This document shows positions 1-8,722 of a DNA stretch of 64,000 nt, one piece after another; within the stretch, counting starts at the first letter, position 1; each line of letters opens with the position of its first letter. A program made the position numbers and the translations under genes. The DNA lies in the NCBI GenBank assembly GCA_963666035.2, contig CAXXJI010000006.1, forward strand, positions 1-64,000, in the 5' to 3' direction. This stretch comes from CALMFG01 sp963666035 (GTDB lineage Bacteria; Bacillota; Clostridia; Christensenellales; CALMFG01). The notes below the pieces were generated by a model. That model saw nothing but the letters and a program-made list of their open reading frames with translations, did not search any database and was not told where the DNA came from.

Positions 1-2
1 AG

Positions 3-1538
3 TCCGATATAAACAGAAGCGATCAACCGATTTCGATATCTGAAGATCAAGCGAAAGTGCATGCCGAAACATACGCAAAGGAATACTACGGCGATGTGGC
101 GTTGACGATTGAAACATGCGAAATGATTGTAAATTCCGGATTTATGATTACGGGGGCAATCTATAAAGACAGCGAAGGCAGCACGAGGAATTTTTTCATT
201 GAGATAAACGGCGAAGGGAAGCTGATTTCCATCATGGCGATTTACGATGAGCTGTATGCGCTGAGCATTTCGGATGAGATGGTAGCGAAAGTGATGAGCT
301 ATGCGATAGATATCGATGAACCGTTACGACTGATGGGCAAATTTCAGGAGTTTGGTGTGCAGATATACGAGTTTTACTTTGAAGAAGGCAGTATGATGGT
401 AGATTTAAACGCCGAGGATGGATCTCTAGTTCGGATTTCAATCGGCGGGCGGGATATTGGAGATACCTTTACTATGGACAATGATAAAGCAAAAGGGGTT
501 GCGCTGGATTATATCGCCAGATATTTCCCGGAAGCCACTGATGTTATGATTAGCGATCAAGAGTCCAAGAGTGGAGCAGCCATGTATAAGGGAACTCTGA
601 ATAAAGGCTCTCAGGCATACATATGGGACGTGGCGTTTAATAATGAGGCGGAGCTCTGGGAAATAGGTATTAAGCGAGACTATGACTATAGCACTATGGA
701 AAAATTGGATATTGATGAAGTTGAAGAAATGGCCAGAGAGAATGTAAAAGAAGAATGTACATTTATCAATACGGATAGTTTAGTACTCATTAAGGCATAC
801 GAAAGTGAAAGCAAAAATACACCCGATCTGTATATGTACGAGTTCTCCTATACCTCCAAAAACCCGAGCGTAACGAACTTTTCATTCACTGCCGAAGCGG
901 GAGTCAATAAATACAGCGGTGCGTTTGGCACATTACGTATTGTGCCGTCGACCGAAGGCATTGAAGTTTTGAGCAAAGAAGAACTGATTGATAAAGCCAA
1001 GGGGTATTTAAACGAAGCCTTCAATGTGGATCCGGACGACTTAAAGTTTAGAGAGATGTCACTGGTTGGCAATCGTCTGCTGGAATACGATTTGAGTTTT
1101 GATTTTAGTGAATATGTCTCTTACGGTTGTAATATGATTGCAGACACCGGAGAATTGGACGGTGTGGGTGAGTCCAGTATGCTGCCGATGCCCGCAGGTA
1201 TGACCGAAGACCAGCTGGGGTACGATCAAGTGGCCAGGCTGACTGGAGATTACATCGATCAGGAGATCACATATTACAATAAAACAGCGAATGAAAAGTA
1301 CACCTTTATCGTGGATAATCCCTTCTGCTGGGTGATGGATTCGGCGCCATGGAATGAGACGGGAGAAAAAGACGTTTCGAACAGCTCGATCGGCTACAGC
1401 GAATATATCGACATTCTAGGGTGCCATATCGTGAAGACTGAAACGGGGTTGACCCTCTACTATGAAGATGTCGCCTATCTCATCGAAACAGACCCTCATG
1501 TGTTTGATATGATGGTGGATATGATTAAAGGCGAATAA
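3..1538 (+). CDS. BlaR1-like outer sensor domain, 5' end outside the window
   Basis: The frame is open back to the left edge, so this is the 3' part of a gene that begins upstream; the first possible start inside the window (GTG at 57) is not needed. The visible part is about 510 residues with no membrane segment or catalytic motif. It aligns by eye with the C-terminal outer domain of the protein at 2090-4606: SEGSTRNFF matches SEGSTRKFG, and NPSVTNFSF matches NPSIRDYSF, in the same order. It carries about 130 extra residues at the C-terminus. I infer that it is the extracytoplasmic domain of a second BlaR1-like membrane protein. Its ligand is unknown. A terminator follows directly. Confidence 0.6.
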   Translation, partial: SDINRSDQPISISEDQAKVHAETYAKEYYGDVALTIETCEMIVNSGFMITGAIYKDSEGSTRNFFIEINGEGKLISIMAIYDELYALSISDEMVAKVMSYAIDIDEPLRLMGKFQEFGVQIYEFYFEEGSMMVDLNAEDGSLVRISIGGRDIGDTFTMDNDKAKGVALDYIARYFPEATDVMISDQESKSGAAMYKGTLNKGSQAYIWDVAFNNEAELWEIGIKRDYDYSTMEKLDIDEVEEMARENVKEECTFINTDSLVLIKAYESESKNTPDLYMYEFSYTSKNPSVTNFSFTAEAGVNKYSGAFGTLRIVPSTEGIEVLSKEELIDKAKGYLNEAFNVDPDDLKFREMSLVGNRLLEYDLSFDFSEYVSYGCNMIADTGELDGVGESSMLPMPAGMTEDQLGYDQVARLTGDYIDQEITYYNKTANEKYTFIVDNPFCWVMDSAPWNETGEKDVSNSSIGYSEYIDILGCHIVKTETGLTLYYEDVAYLIETDPHVFDMMVDMIKGE

Positions 1539-1548
1539 GCGGCAGATA

Positions 1549-1585
1549 AAAAAAGGCGTGTCTCGAAAAGCGGCGCGCCTTTTTT
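1549..1585 (+). terminator. Intrinsic terminator after the first gene
   Basis: AAAAAAGGCG at 1549-1558 pairs with CGCCTTTTTT at 1576-1585. The stem ends in a T-run, and the A-rich left arm could also make it work from the other side. Confidence 0.8.
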
Positions 1586-1634
1586 GTTGCGTTATCGATT
1601 ATTGTTGATATGGCTGAATTGTAAACAAAAAAAT

Positions 1635-1713
1635 GGTATATTGACATTATGGGAGAACTGATATACCTTAATTAAGGGAAAAGAATTCTACCCTAAACGA
1701 TTCGAGGTATACC
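1635..1713 (+). promoter_or_regulatory. Promoter and likely autoregulatory operator of the BlaI-like gene
   Basis: A consensus -35 TTGACA lies at 1641-1646. The best -10 is poor (TATACC, 1662-1667, 15-bp spacer). A perfect 7-bp inverted repeat, GGTATAT (1635-1641) and ATATACC (1661-1667), brackets the promoter. A palindrome GGTATACC lies at 1706-1713, touching the start codon. BlaI-type repressors bind inverted repeats over their own promoters, so these are natural operator candidates, although the sequence is not the TACA/TGTA type of staphylococcal bla/mec. Confidence 0.5.
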
Positions 1714-2106
1714 ATGAACGAATTGAAGTTGACTAACACAGAAAGAATGATTATGGAAGTGATCTGGCAGGAAGGCGAGCTTTCCAACGCGGACATCTTT
1801 GAAAGGATCGGAGAAGTGCATGAGTGGTCCCGGCATATGGTGAAGTTCTATACCAAAACCATGGCCGAAAAGGGACTGCTTGGCGTCAACCAGATTAGTG
1901 AGCGGAAGATTAGATATTACCCTAAATTGACCAAAGAACAATATCTGGCCTCGGCCGCCAACGGATTTTTGCGGCGAAACTACCGAGGGCTTTCCAACAT
2001 GGTGGCGGGATTGATCGATAACGAAAAGGTGAGCCGCGAGGAGATTGACGAGCTGGAGCAGCTCATACAGCGGTTTAAGGAGAAAAGCGATGGAAGCAGC
2101 GATTAA
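1714..2106 (+). CDS. BlaI/MecI/CopY-family transcriptional repressor
   Basis: This 130-residue protein has the usual length of the family. The N-terminal winged helix runs from LTNTERMIMEVIWQEGE, with recognition region EWSRHMVKFYTKTMAEKGLL, and the C-terminal part is a helical dimerisation segment ending in a charged coiled stretch. In known pairs the partner BlaR1 protease triggers cleavage of the repressor, relieving repression. The downstream M56 gene overlaps its 3' end by 17 bases, which indicates translational coupling and a shared signalling pathway. The ribosome site is weak (GAGGT five bases before ATG). The operator candidates just upstream suggest autoregulation. Target genes other than the operon itself cannot be named from the window. 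Confidence 0.85.
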   Translation: MNELKLTNTERMIMEVIWQEGELSNADIFERIGEVHEWSRHMVKFYTKTMAEKGLLGVNQISERKIRYYPKLTKEQYLASAANGFLRRNYRGLSNMVAGLIDNEKVSREEIDELEQLIQRFKEKSDGSSD

Positions 2107-4606
2107 ACAGCTTTTGGAAGTAACGCTTTTGTCGTCCGCGATGATTGCGGTGGTGCTGGCATTACGAAAAATCTTTCGGGACAGACTGACGGTCAGTATG
2201 GTTTCGCTGTTGTGGCTGTTGGTGATGATCCGTCTTTTGATGCCAATTTCTCTGGAGGTGCCGGTGCATATCAATATCGCGCGCCCTGAAAGCGCGCAGA
2301 CAGCCACGGAGGCCGATGGCGGATGGACAACGACGGAATCCGCGACGTTGGGAACAGTCGCTTCGCCCGAAGCGTTAGAGACCATGCCCGACACAGAAAC
2401 GGCGGCTGCCACAACCATGGAACAGCCGTATATAACCTGGTTGTCTCAAGTGTCAATCTGGCAGATGATGTTTGGCGTATGGGCGACGGGTGCGGCGGCG
2501 GCTTTGGCCGTTACCGTTCGCAGGATTGTGATGTTCGCGCAGAAGATCAAAAAGCGGAGCCTGCTTTCGGGAAAAACCGTGGCACAAATGGCTTACCTTG
2601 GCGGCAATGCGCTTTCGTTATACCGCAACGTGTTGGTTTATGAGTGCGAGTATATCGATTCCCCCATCACCTGCGGGGTGGTTCGGCCGAAAATCCTTTT
2701 GCCTGTCCAGCTGGATGAACAGATTGGAGAGACCAAAACCGGTCTGATCCTGTTTCATGAGCTGGTGCATATCAAGCGGCAGGACGTGTTGAAAAACTAT
2801 CTGTGGCTGATTGCGAAAATCATCTACTGGTTTAATCCGTTGGTGTATGCGGCCAGCAATGCTTTTCTGGAGGATATTGAGATTGCCTGCGATGAGGTGG
2901 TCAAGAAGAAGCACAGCCGGGCACAAATGCTGGAATACTCCCAAGGCTTGTTGGACGTCATCCGCCTCTCACAAGGAGAGATTAAACTGCCAACCGCAAT
3001 TTCTTTCTGTAAGGACACGACCAAGATCAGAAAGCGAGTGGAGAATATGCTGAAACCCAAAAGAAAATCGAAACTGATGATGACGATTACCCTGATATTG
3101 ATGGCGGCGTTTGCCTTTGGGTGTTTTACAACCGCCTGCAGACCCGAACAAACGGATGCAGTCGCAACGCCTGCTGTGCAGGACATAACCGAAACTGAAA
3201 CAATGGGAAATACAACGGCACCACGTGAAGAAAGTGCCTTCACTCCGGTTGGCACCGAGGAAAACGCGATGGCGATTGTCAAAGCGCATAACCTGACTGG
3301 CACAGACAAGTTCCGGTATGATGAACTGATGGATGATATCCTGCCGTTCCATATCATCAATAGCGCGGATGGAACGGGGACCCTTTACCAAATCTATGAT
3401 TTTAACGGTGAGATTCTGCAGGCGGCAATCGAAAGTAATTTTAATGAAAACAAAGCGACGATCAGCGAGGAAGAAGCCGTGGAAATGGTTCAACCGATTA
3501 TCGACAGACTATATGATGATGTCGAGCTGACAGTGACCAGCTGTGTTTTAAGCCGAGGGTCGTTCTTCGATATTTCGGGAACTCTCTATAAACCGAGCGA
3601 GGGAAGCACGCGTAAATTTGGAATGTCTCTAAATGGCGACGGAGAATTTTGCGCTATCATCGCGCCCTATGATGCGCTGTATGTCGTGGGGGCTTCGGAT
3701 GAATTGCGCAGCAAAGTGCTTGCGTATTCCCAGATTGACGATGTGGAACTGAAGTTGCATGATGTTGACACCAGCAGCGGTGAGGCGATTTATACCATTG
3801 CGCTAAACGGTACAGACAGCCCGACCATGGGCGATCAGATGGTCAAGATCAACGCATCAGATCTATCGCTTCTGGAGTATACGTCCTATCTCGGCAGAAC
3901 CAACGCACACTTGACCATGGCGGATTACCAAATAGAGAATGCGGCGCGCAGCCTGATTGCCGACTACTATCCCATGTTCTCCAACGTGGTATTCAAGGCA
4001 GTGGAAAAATCCTACAGCGAGGGGTCGGTTTTGGCAGAAGCCGTGGGCTGCGACGGGCAGATATATGTCTCGGTCTGGGCGGACGGCAGCATTAAAACCA
4101 TCAAGCTGATAGACCCGGCGGGCGGCAGCAAAGCCAGCGCCGACAAAGCGCAGGAGGCAATGGCAAAGCTTAAGGAATATTACGTTGACTTGACAGCCGG
4201 AAAGGATATGACCCTGCTTCGCGTGTATAACGACCTCAGTAATGAAAACAATGTGGTCTACGAGTTTATGTATCAGTCCGCCAACCCCAGCATACGCGAT
4301 TATTCCTTTGTGGCTGCCGTGACGCACGACACCGAAAACGATCGGTACTACGCAAAGATCAGCCCGGATTATGATGAGATATCCATCATCAGCGAGGATG
4401 AAGCCATTGAAAAAGCCAGGCAGATCATCGCCGAAAGAGAAGGGATTGACCCGAAAAATTTGCAGAAGATTGAGTACTGCGGGCTGGAGGAAATGAGCAT
4501 TTTGTATTACGAAGTCTCCTTCCTCTATGACAATACAGGATACAGCGTGCGCCTGTATGCAGACACCGGCGAACCCGAGGGGGGATCCGAATTGCACCTG
4601 GATTAA
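2090..4606 (+). CDS. BlaR1-like M56 metallopeptidase signal transducer with a novel outer domain
   Basis: The start is ATG 2090, seven bases after AAGGAG; the frame is open further upstream. Residues 1-120 hold hydrophobic helices, and another segment, WQMMFGVWATGAAA, follows near residue 125. The M56 zinc protease has HELVH at residues 223-227, followed by ICYW-like helices and the EIACDE motif. A last membrane helix lies near residue 335 (MMTITLILMAAFAFG). About 480 outer residues follow. They contain no transpeptidase-like SxxK or KTG sensor motifs, so this is not a beta-lactam receptor of the classical kind. The outer part resembles the protein at 3-1538. The likely role is to sense an extracellular stress or ligand and inactivate the upstream repressor. 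The ligand is unknown. Confidence 0.8.
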   Translation: MEAAIKQLLEVTLLSSAMIAVVLALRKIFRDRLTVSMVSLLWLLVMIRLLMPISLEVPVHINIARPESAQTATEADGGWTTTESATLGTVASPEALETMPDTETAAATTMEQPYITWLSQVSIWQMMFGVWATGAAAALAVTVRRIVMFAQKIKKRSLLSGKTVAQMAYLGGNALSLYRNVLVYECEYIDSPITCGVVRPKILLPVQLDEQIGETKTGLILFHELVHIKRQDVLKNYLWLIAKIIYWFNPLVYAASNAFLEDIEIACDEVVKKKHSRAQMLEYSQGLLDVIRLSQGEIKLPTAISFCKDTTKIRKRVENMLKPKRKSKLMMTITLILMAAFAFGCFTTACRPEQTDAVATPAVQDITETETMGNTTAPREESAFTPVGTEENAMAIVKAHNLTGTDKFRYDELMDDILPFHIINSADGTGTLYQIYDFNGEILQAAIESNFNENKATISEEEAVEMVQPIIDRLYDDVELTVTSCVLSRGSFFDISGTLYKPSEGSTRKFGMSLNGDGEFCAIIAPYDALYVVGASDELRSKVLAYSQIDDVELKLHDVDTSSGEAIYTIALNGTDSPTMGDQMVKINASDLSLLEYTSYLGRTNAHLTMADYQIENAARSLIADYYPMFSNVVFKAVEKSYSEGSVLAEAVGCDGQIYVSVWADGSIKTIKLIDPAGGSKASADKAQEAMAKLKEYYVDLTAGKDMTLLRVYNDLSNENNVVYEFMYQSANPSIRDYSFVAAVTHDTENDRYYAKISPDYDEISIISEDEAIEKARQIIAEREGIDPKNLQKIEYCGLEEMSILYYEVSFLYDNTGYSVRLYADTGEPEGGSELHLD

Positions 4607-4613
4607 AAAGATG

Positions 4614-4644
4614 AAAAGCGCTGGACGAAAAATCCGGCGCTTTT
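4614..4644 (+). terminator. Intrinsic terminator between convergent genes
   Basis: AAAAGCGCTGG (4614-4624) pairs with CCGGCGCTTTT (4634-4644) with one G-T pair, followed by T. It lies between the BlaR1-like gene and the minus-strand lipoate ligase, so it may serve both. Confidence 0.8.
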
Positions 4645-4670
4645 TAATTTCATAAGGTTTTAGGTGCGGA

Positions 4671-5648
4671 TTATATGATGACAGACAGGATGTCTTCCAA
4701 ACTGATTTGATAGATCATCTGTCCGGCGTTTGCTCTTTCCAGCACGGAGCGCACAGCGGCGGGGGTATAGCGGACATCTATCAATGCGCACTTTAGCTGC
4801 TCCAAATCACCTTGGGCAAAAAAGTCGCCGTAAAACGCAATATCCTTGATGATGCCGCCCGTCACTTCAACCGAGACAGACAGCTTTCCGCCGGCAAAGC
4901 GGTTTTCTTTGGCGATGTTGAATTGCGGGGATTTGCCGAAGTTCCACTCCCAGGTATCAAACTGTACCGCTTTGATCTGATTGACTGCAGAAATATCCGC
5001 ATCCGACAGGTGATATGTTTCCATATCACGAGTTAGAAAATCAATCATCAATTCGGCAAAGGCTACGCTGGACAGCTTTTTCGGCATATAGTCGATGATA
5101 TTGGTGACCCGCTGGCGAACCGATTTGATGCCTTTGGCGATGATTTTCTCATCGTCCGGGTTCAGCGCGCGTACCAGTTGGTCAAGGTTGGTATCGTAAA
5201 GCAAAGAACCGTGATGCAGATTGACCTGGTTATTTTTATACTGCGCATTGCCTGATATTTTTTTGCCGTCCACCAAAAGGTCGTTACGGCCGGAAAGGCT
5301 GGCGCGGACACCGACGGAGGCCAGTGCGTCGATGACCGGTGCGGTGAAATGCGCAAAATCAATATTCTTACCGACGGGGTTTTTGGTGATGAAGGAAAAC
5401 TGCCAGCCGCCCATGTCGGTGTAAATGGTTCCGCCACCTGTGATACGCCGCACGATGTTGATATTATTTTTTTCGGCAAAATCCATATTGATTTCGGCCG
5501 GTGTGTTTTGGAAACGGCCGACCATCAGTGTCGGCGATGTCCGCCAGAACAAAAAATAGGCGTCCGCGATATCCAGCGTTTCCATGACGTATTTCTCCAA
5601 CGCAAAGTTAAAATTGGCATCGGTGGATTGGTGATCGATGAAAATCAT
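4671..5648 (-). CDS. lplA: Lipoate-protein ligase A
   Basis: This 325-residue enzyme attaches free lipoate, through lipoyl-AMP, to the lysine of lipoyl domains. Visible signatures are RRITGGGTIYTDMGG near residue 70, which is the RRxxGGGxVxHD-type loop, and DGKKISGNAQYKN near residue 130 with the conserved catalytic lysine region. A C-terminal accessory domain completes a family-typical length. A clear site (GAGGGAG) precedes ATG 5648. No partner gene adjoins it, but a lipoyl-bearing E2 lies at 44464-45750 in the same window and would be a natural client. That link is inference. Confidence 0.9.
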   Translation of the reverse strand: MIFIDHQSTDANFNFALEKYVMETLDIADAYFLFWRTSPTLMVGRFQNTPAEINMDFAEKNNINIVRRITGGGTIYTDMGGWQFSFITKNPVGKNIDFAHFTAPVIDALASVGVRASLSGRNDLLVDGKKISGNAQYKNNQVNLHHGSLLYDTNLDQLVRALNPDDEKIIAKGIKSVRQRVTNIIDYMPKKLSSVAFAELMIDFLTRDMETYHLSDADISAVNQIKAVQFDTWEWNFGKSPQFNIAKENRFAGGKLSVSVEVTGGIIKDIAFYGDFFAQGDLEQLKCALIDVRYTPAAVRSVLERANAGQMIYQISLEDILSVII

Positions 5649-5766
5649 GATTTTCTCCCTCTGTTAGGTGGCGCTTTGGATGATTTGATATAAAAAGCGA
5701 CTGAACTGATAATATGATATCGCAAAATAGACGATGAAACAAGGCAAATCAAGGAGATCATTCACG

Positions 5767-5886
5767 ATGGAGCACGACGATAGATGCTCTGCGCCGCGTC
5801 ATATCTTAAAAAGTCTGAACGATTCTTGGCGGGTGCGGAGCTTGAAATCAATAAGTGTTGTTTTAATTCGGGAGAAAAACACTTAA
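5767..5886 (+). CDS. Possible 39-residue small protein
   Basis: A good AAGGAG (5751-5756) precedes ATG 5767 by ten bases. The frame runs 39 codons to TAA and is followed within eight bases by a strong terminator at 5894. There are no recognisable motifs. Apart from this, the 388-base gap at 5649-6037 holds only the terminator. It could equally be a chance reading frame. Confidence 0.2.
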   Translation: MEHDDRCSAPRHILKSLNDSWRVRSLKSISVVLIREKNT

Positions 5887-5893
5887 AAGTGAA

Positions 5894-5934
5894 AACCCAA
5901 AAAAGGCACCTGCGAAAGGCGCCTTTTTTGGGTT
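5894..5934. terminator. Strong bidirectional terminator
   Basis: A perfect 14-bp stem pairs AACCCAAAAAAGGC (5894-5907) with GCCTTTTTTGGGTT (5921-5934). The A- and T-rich arms work in both directions; on the minus strand it ends the HAD gene at 6038-6712. Confidence 0.85.
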
Positions 5935-6037
5935 AAGTATCAGTTTATTATTTAGAGGAAAAAGCATATAAAATCTTTGTACTGGCTTTGCGACATCTGC
6001 GGTTCAGCTTTACGCCTTAGACCATCAGAAAGCGAAA

Positions 6038-6712
6038 CTACCGGAGCAGGGTTCCTTTTTCGTTCAATACTATGTCGGTGATCTCCGCGTGCTGGGTGAC
6101 AAGGAAATCGGCCGCAGATAAATCGAAATCGGATACGCCTTCGGATGAGAAAGCATTCAAATCGCTGCTGATGCCGATAGAAATGCATTGGTTTGCATTG
6201 CCGGCCTCAACGTCCTCTGCCCGGTCGCCTGCCATATATACAGCATAGCCCAAGTAATCCCGCATGAGGTTTCCCAAAGCCTCTTTCTTGCTGATACCCG
6301 CGCGCGCATACCATATTGTATCGAAATATTGGGTGAGTCCAAACTTATCAAGCAATGGGTATAGATAGTCTTTGGCGCCGTTGGAACAGACACACAAAGC
6401 GACACCGGCATCAAACAGAGATTTTAGCATCTGCGAAACATCCGGATGGCATACGGCGTGATCTGTTATAAAATCTGCCGCAAAATAGACGATATCGTCA
6501 CAGAAAGCGGCGATTTCCTCGCTTGTGGGCGTCTGCACCAATCGCGCGGCGATATCGGGGAGCGTGTCACCCACGCTTTGTACCAGCTGTTCATGGGTCA
6601 TTTCGGGCAGACCTCTTTTTGCCAGCGCGCGATTCATAGCATACACGTTGACTTCATAGGTCTGAAAGAATAATGTTCCGTCAAAATCAAAAACGGCTAA
6701 AGTTTTTCTCAC
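6038..6712 (-). CDS. HAD-superfamily hydrolase (phosphoglycolate phosphatase-like)
   Basis: This 224-residue protein starts at GTG 6712, with GAGGTG four bases upstream. Motif I DFDGTLF (Asp9, Asp11) is at the N-terminus, and motif II is CVCSNG near residue 110. A lysine follows in ISKKEALG, and motif IV is MAGDRAEDVEAG. The cap is of the small helical type seen in Gph/PGMB-like sugar-phosphate phosphatases. The substrate cannot be fixed. It is divergent from the SGNH operon across a shared AT-rich control region. It resembles the second HAD gene at 12562-13200 in length and layout, so the two may act on related phosphates. Confidence 0.8.
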   Translation of the reverse strand: MRKTLAVFDFDGTLFFQTYEVNVYAMNRALAKRGLPEMTHEQLVQSVGDTLPDIAARLVQTPTSEEIAAFCDDIVYFAADFITDHAVCHPDVSQMLKSLFDAGVALCVCSNGAKDYLYPLLDKFGLTQYFDTIWYARAGISKKEALGNLMRDYLGYAVYMAGDRAEDVEAGNANQCISIGISSDLNAFSSEGVSDFDLSAADFLVTQHAEITDIVLNEKGTLLR

Positions 6713-6748
6713 GATGCACCTCGATAAAATAATCGTTTTGTAATGTTA

Positions 6749-6859
6749 TTGACAAATATCGTTACAGCTTGATATACTGACCATATGAAATAATATGAAC
6801 TAATATAGCTATAATGCTTCATTATTCGGTCCAATTACTTCATATATGAAACAAAATGA
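6749..6859 (+). promoter_or_regulatory. Sigma-A promoter and DeoR-type operator candidate before the SGNH operon
   Basis: TTGACA (6749-6754), an 18-bp spacer and TATACT (6773-6778) make a good promoter reading towards 6974, with a leader of about 190 bases. In the leader, GAAACAAAATGA at 6848-6859 is identical over 12 bases to 14279-14290, upstream of the large operon. The rest of the 6713-6973 gap is AT-rich and shows no gene. Confidence 0.6.
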
Positions 6860-6973
6860 CGTGTATATGCACTAAAAGCGACGTTATATATCAATATTAA
6901 TCATTATACTGTGTTTTTACGAAAAAGCAATTAAAATAATCATTATATTTTCGAGAAATGAGAGGTATGACGA

Positions 6974-7606
6974 ATGAAGTACATTTTATGTTATGGCGAT
7001 TCGAACACGTGGGGGTGTATTCCGGAAACGTTCGGCAGGTATGAGTACGATGTTCGTTGGCCAGGCGTAATGCATGCCGCCTTGGGTGAGGACTATCACA
7101 TTTATGAAAATGCCCTGAATGGAAGAACCACCGTCTTTGAAGATTATATTGAAGAAGGACGCAACGGGAAGGTTGGTCTTCCGGTTGTACTGGAAAGCAG
7201 TGCGCCGCTGGATCTGGTCATCTTCATGCTGGGCACCAATGATGTTAAAAACCGCTTTTCGATGCCGGCATGGGATATTGCTTGGGGAATGGAGCTTCTG
7301 ATTCAGTATGTCAAACGTGCGAACTGCGGACGCGACGGAAAATGCCCAAAGATTCTGCTTTGCAGTCCCATAGAGCTTGGCACTGAATGGGAGAAAACGC
7401 GGCTGGGGACGGTATTCAGCATGGAATCCACGCAGAAAAGCCGTGAACTGGCGGAAAAATACCGCGAGATTGCCAAAATACATGGTTGTGAGTTTTTTGA
7501 GGCAGGTAAAGTCGCCAAACCTTCTGTGGACTGCGTCCACATGGCGCCCGAGTCGCATCAGGAACTGGGCATGGCGATTGCGCAAAAAGTAAAAGAAATG
7601 ATATAG
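6974..7606 (+). CDS. SGNH/GDSL hydrolase (arylesterase or carbohydrate esterase type)
   Basis: This 210-residue single-domain protein carries all SGNH blocks. Block I is YGDSN with nucleophile Ser10, block II is NALNGRTT with Gly50, block III is GTND with Asn89, and block V is DCVH with Asp186 and His189. There is no signal peptide, so it acts inside the cell. Enzymes of this family remove acyl groups from sugars, lipids or small esters. As first gene of an operon with an M42 peptidase (11-base gap) and an FGGY kinase, a role in de-esterifying an imported sugar derivative is a reasonable inference. Confidence 0.85.
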   Translation: MKYILCYGDSNTWGCIPETFGRYEYDVRWPGVMHAALGEDYHIYENALNGRTTVFEDYIEEGRNGKVGLPVVLESSAPLDLVIFMLGTNDVKNRFSMPAWDIAWGMELLIQYVKRANCGRDGKCPKILLCSPIELGTEWEKTRLGTVFSMESTQKSRELAEKYREIAKIHGCEFFEAGKVAKPSVDCVHMAPESHQELGMAIAQKVKEMI

Positions 7607-7617
7607 AGGAAAACGAA

Positions 7618-8706
7618 ATGGACTTAAAACAAACATTAGAACGGTTTATGATGACGCCTGCGGTTTCGGGTTATGAAAACGAAATGGCGGCGGCGATGAT
7701 TGAGGAGATCAAGCCTTTTGCGGATGATATTTCAGTGGATCGCATCGGCAATGTGATTGCCAAAATTGAAGGAAGCGATAAGGAAGCGCCGGTGGTGATG
7801 GTTTATGCCCATCTGGATCAGCTTGGGTTTATCGTGAGAAAGATTGAACTGGACGGTTTTATTCAGGTGGACCGCTTGGGCGGAATCCCTGAAAAAGCGC
7901 TGCCCGGGCTGGAGGTGATTATCCGCACCAAATCAGGCGGATACGTGGATGGTGTCATCGGGATGAAGTCCCACCACGCAACCGGGCCGGAAGAGAAATA
8001 TAAAGTTGATCTGGTCACCAGCCTGCATATCGACATCGGCGCGAAAAGCGCGGCAGAGGTGCGGGAAGCCGGCATTGAGATTGGGTGTCCGGCACAGTAT
8101 AAACCACAGTTTAATTCTCTGCTTGGGGATATGATCTATGGTACCGCGGCGGATGATCGCGGCGGTTGTGCGGCGCTGGTTCATATCGCTTCGATTTTGA
8201 AAGATAATCGTCCGAAGTCAGACGTGTATCTTGTGGGGACAGTTTGGGAGGAATTCAACCTGCGTGGCGCGATGATAGCCGCACGTACGGTGAATCCGGA
8301 TATCGCGATCTGTCTGGATGTGGTGCTGGCGGGGGATACGCACGATTTGAAAGTGCGCTATGAGGACAAAATCGGACTGGGTCCGTGTATCAATATGTAC
8401 TCGTTCCATGGAAGAGGTACATTGAACGGCACACTGCCGCATGCGGGGTTGGTAAAGCTGGCCGAAGCGACAGGCGAGGCGGACAAAATCCCTATCCAAT
8501 ATTTTGCCGGCGTGGGTATTCTGACGGATTCGTCCTATATTCAGCTGGAAAACAAAGGGGTTGCCGCCATTGAGCTTGGTTACCCGGCACGATATACGCA
8601 CACGCCGGTGGAGGTATGTTCTTTGGGTGATATAGAACAGCTGAGCCAGCTGGTCGCCGGAATGGCTGTGCGGATTGACCGGAATTTCAACCTAAACAGA
8701 TACTAA
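7618..8706 (+). CDS. M42-family metallo-aminopeptidase / SgcX-like protein
   Basis: This 362-residue cytoplasmic protein has the full two-metal site of M42: YAHLDQ with His65, ADDRGG with Asp180, WEEFNLRG with Glu211 and Glu212, CLDVV with Asp234 and YTHTP with His328. Family members are tetrahedral aminopeptidases, but some are annotated as endoglucanases and lie in sugar loci, for example SgcX of the uncharacterised E. coli sgc cluster. Here it sits between an esterase and a sugar kinase, which points to an amide-containing or glycosylated substrate rather than general peptide turnover. Confidence 0.85.
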   Translation: MDLKQTLERFMMTPAVSGYENEMAAAMIEEIKPFADDISVDRIGNVIAKIEGSDKEAPVVMVYAHLDQLGFIVRKIELDGFIQVDRLGGIPEKALPGLEVIIRTKSGGYVDGVIGMKSHHATGPEEKYKVDLVTSLHIDIGAKSAAEVREAGIEIGCPAQYKPQFNSLLGDMIYGTAADDRGGCAALVHIASILKDNRPKSDVYLVGTVWEEFNLRGAMIAARTVNPDIAICLDVVLAGDTHDLKVRYEDKIGLGPCINMYSFHGRGTLNGTLPHAGLVKLAEATGEADKIPIQYFAGVGILTDSSYIQLENKGVAAIELGYPARYTHTPVEVCSLGDIEQLSQLVAGMAVRIDRNFNLNRY

Positions 8707-8722
8707 AAACGAGGCGCAGACT

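Noticed and set aside
3863..4597. A 244-codon minus-strand frame opposite the BlaR1-like gene
   Set aside because: It is antisense to a clearly conserved domain and its translation has no recognisable features.
2090..4606. Beta-lactam sensing by the BlaR1-like protein
   Set aside because: The outer domain has no SxxK, SxN or KTG penicillin-binding motifs.
6986..7636. A 216-codon minus-strand frame opposite the SGNH gene
   Set aside because: The plus strand encodes all SGNH catalytic blocks, so the opposite frame is a shadow.
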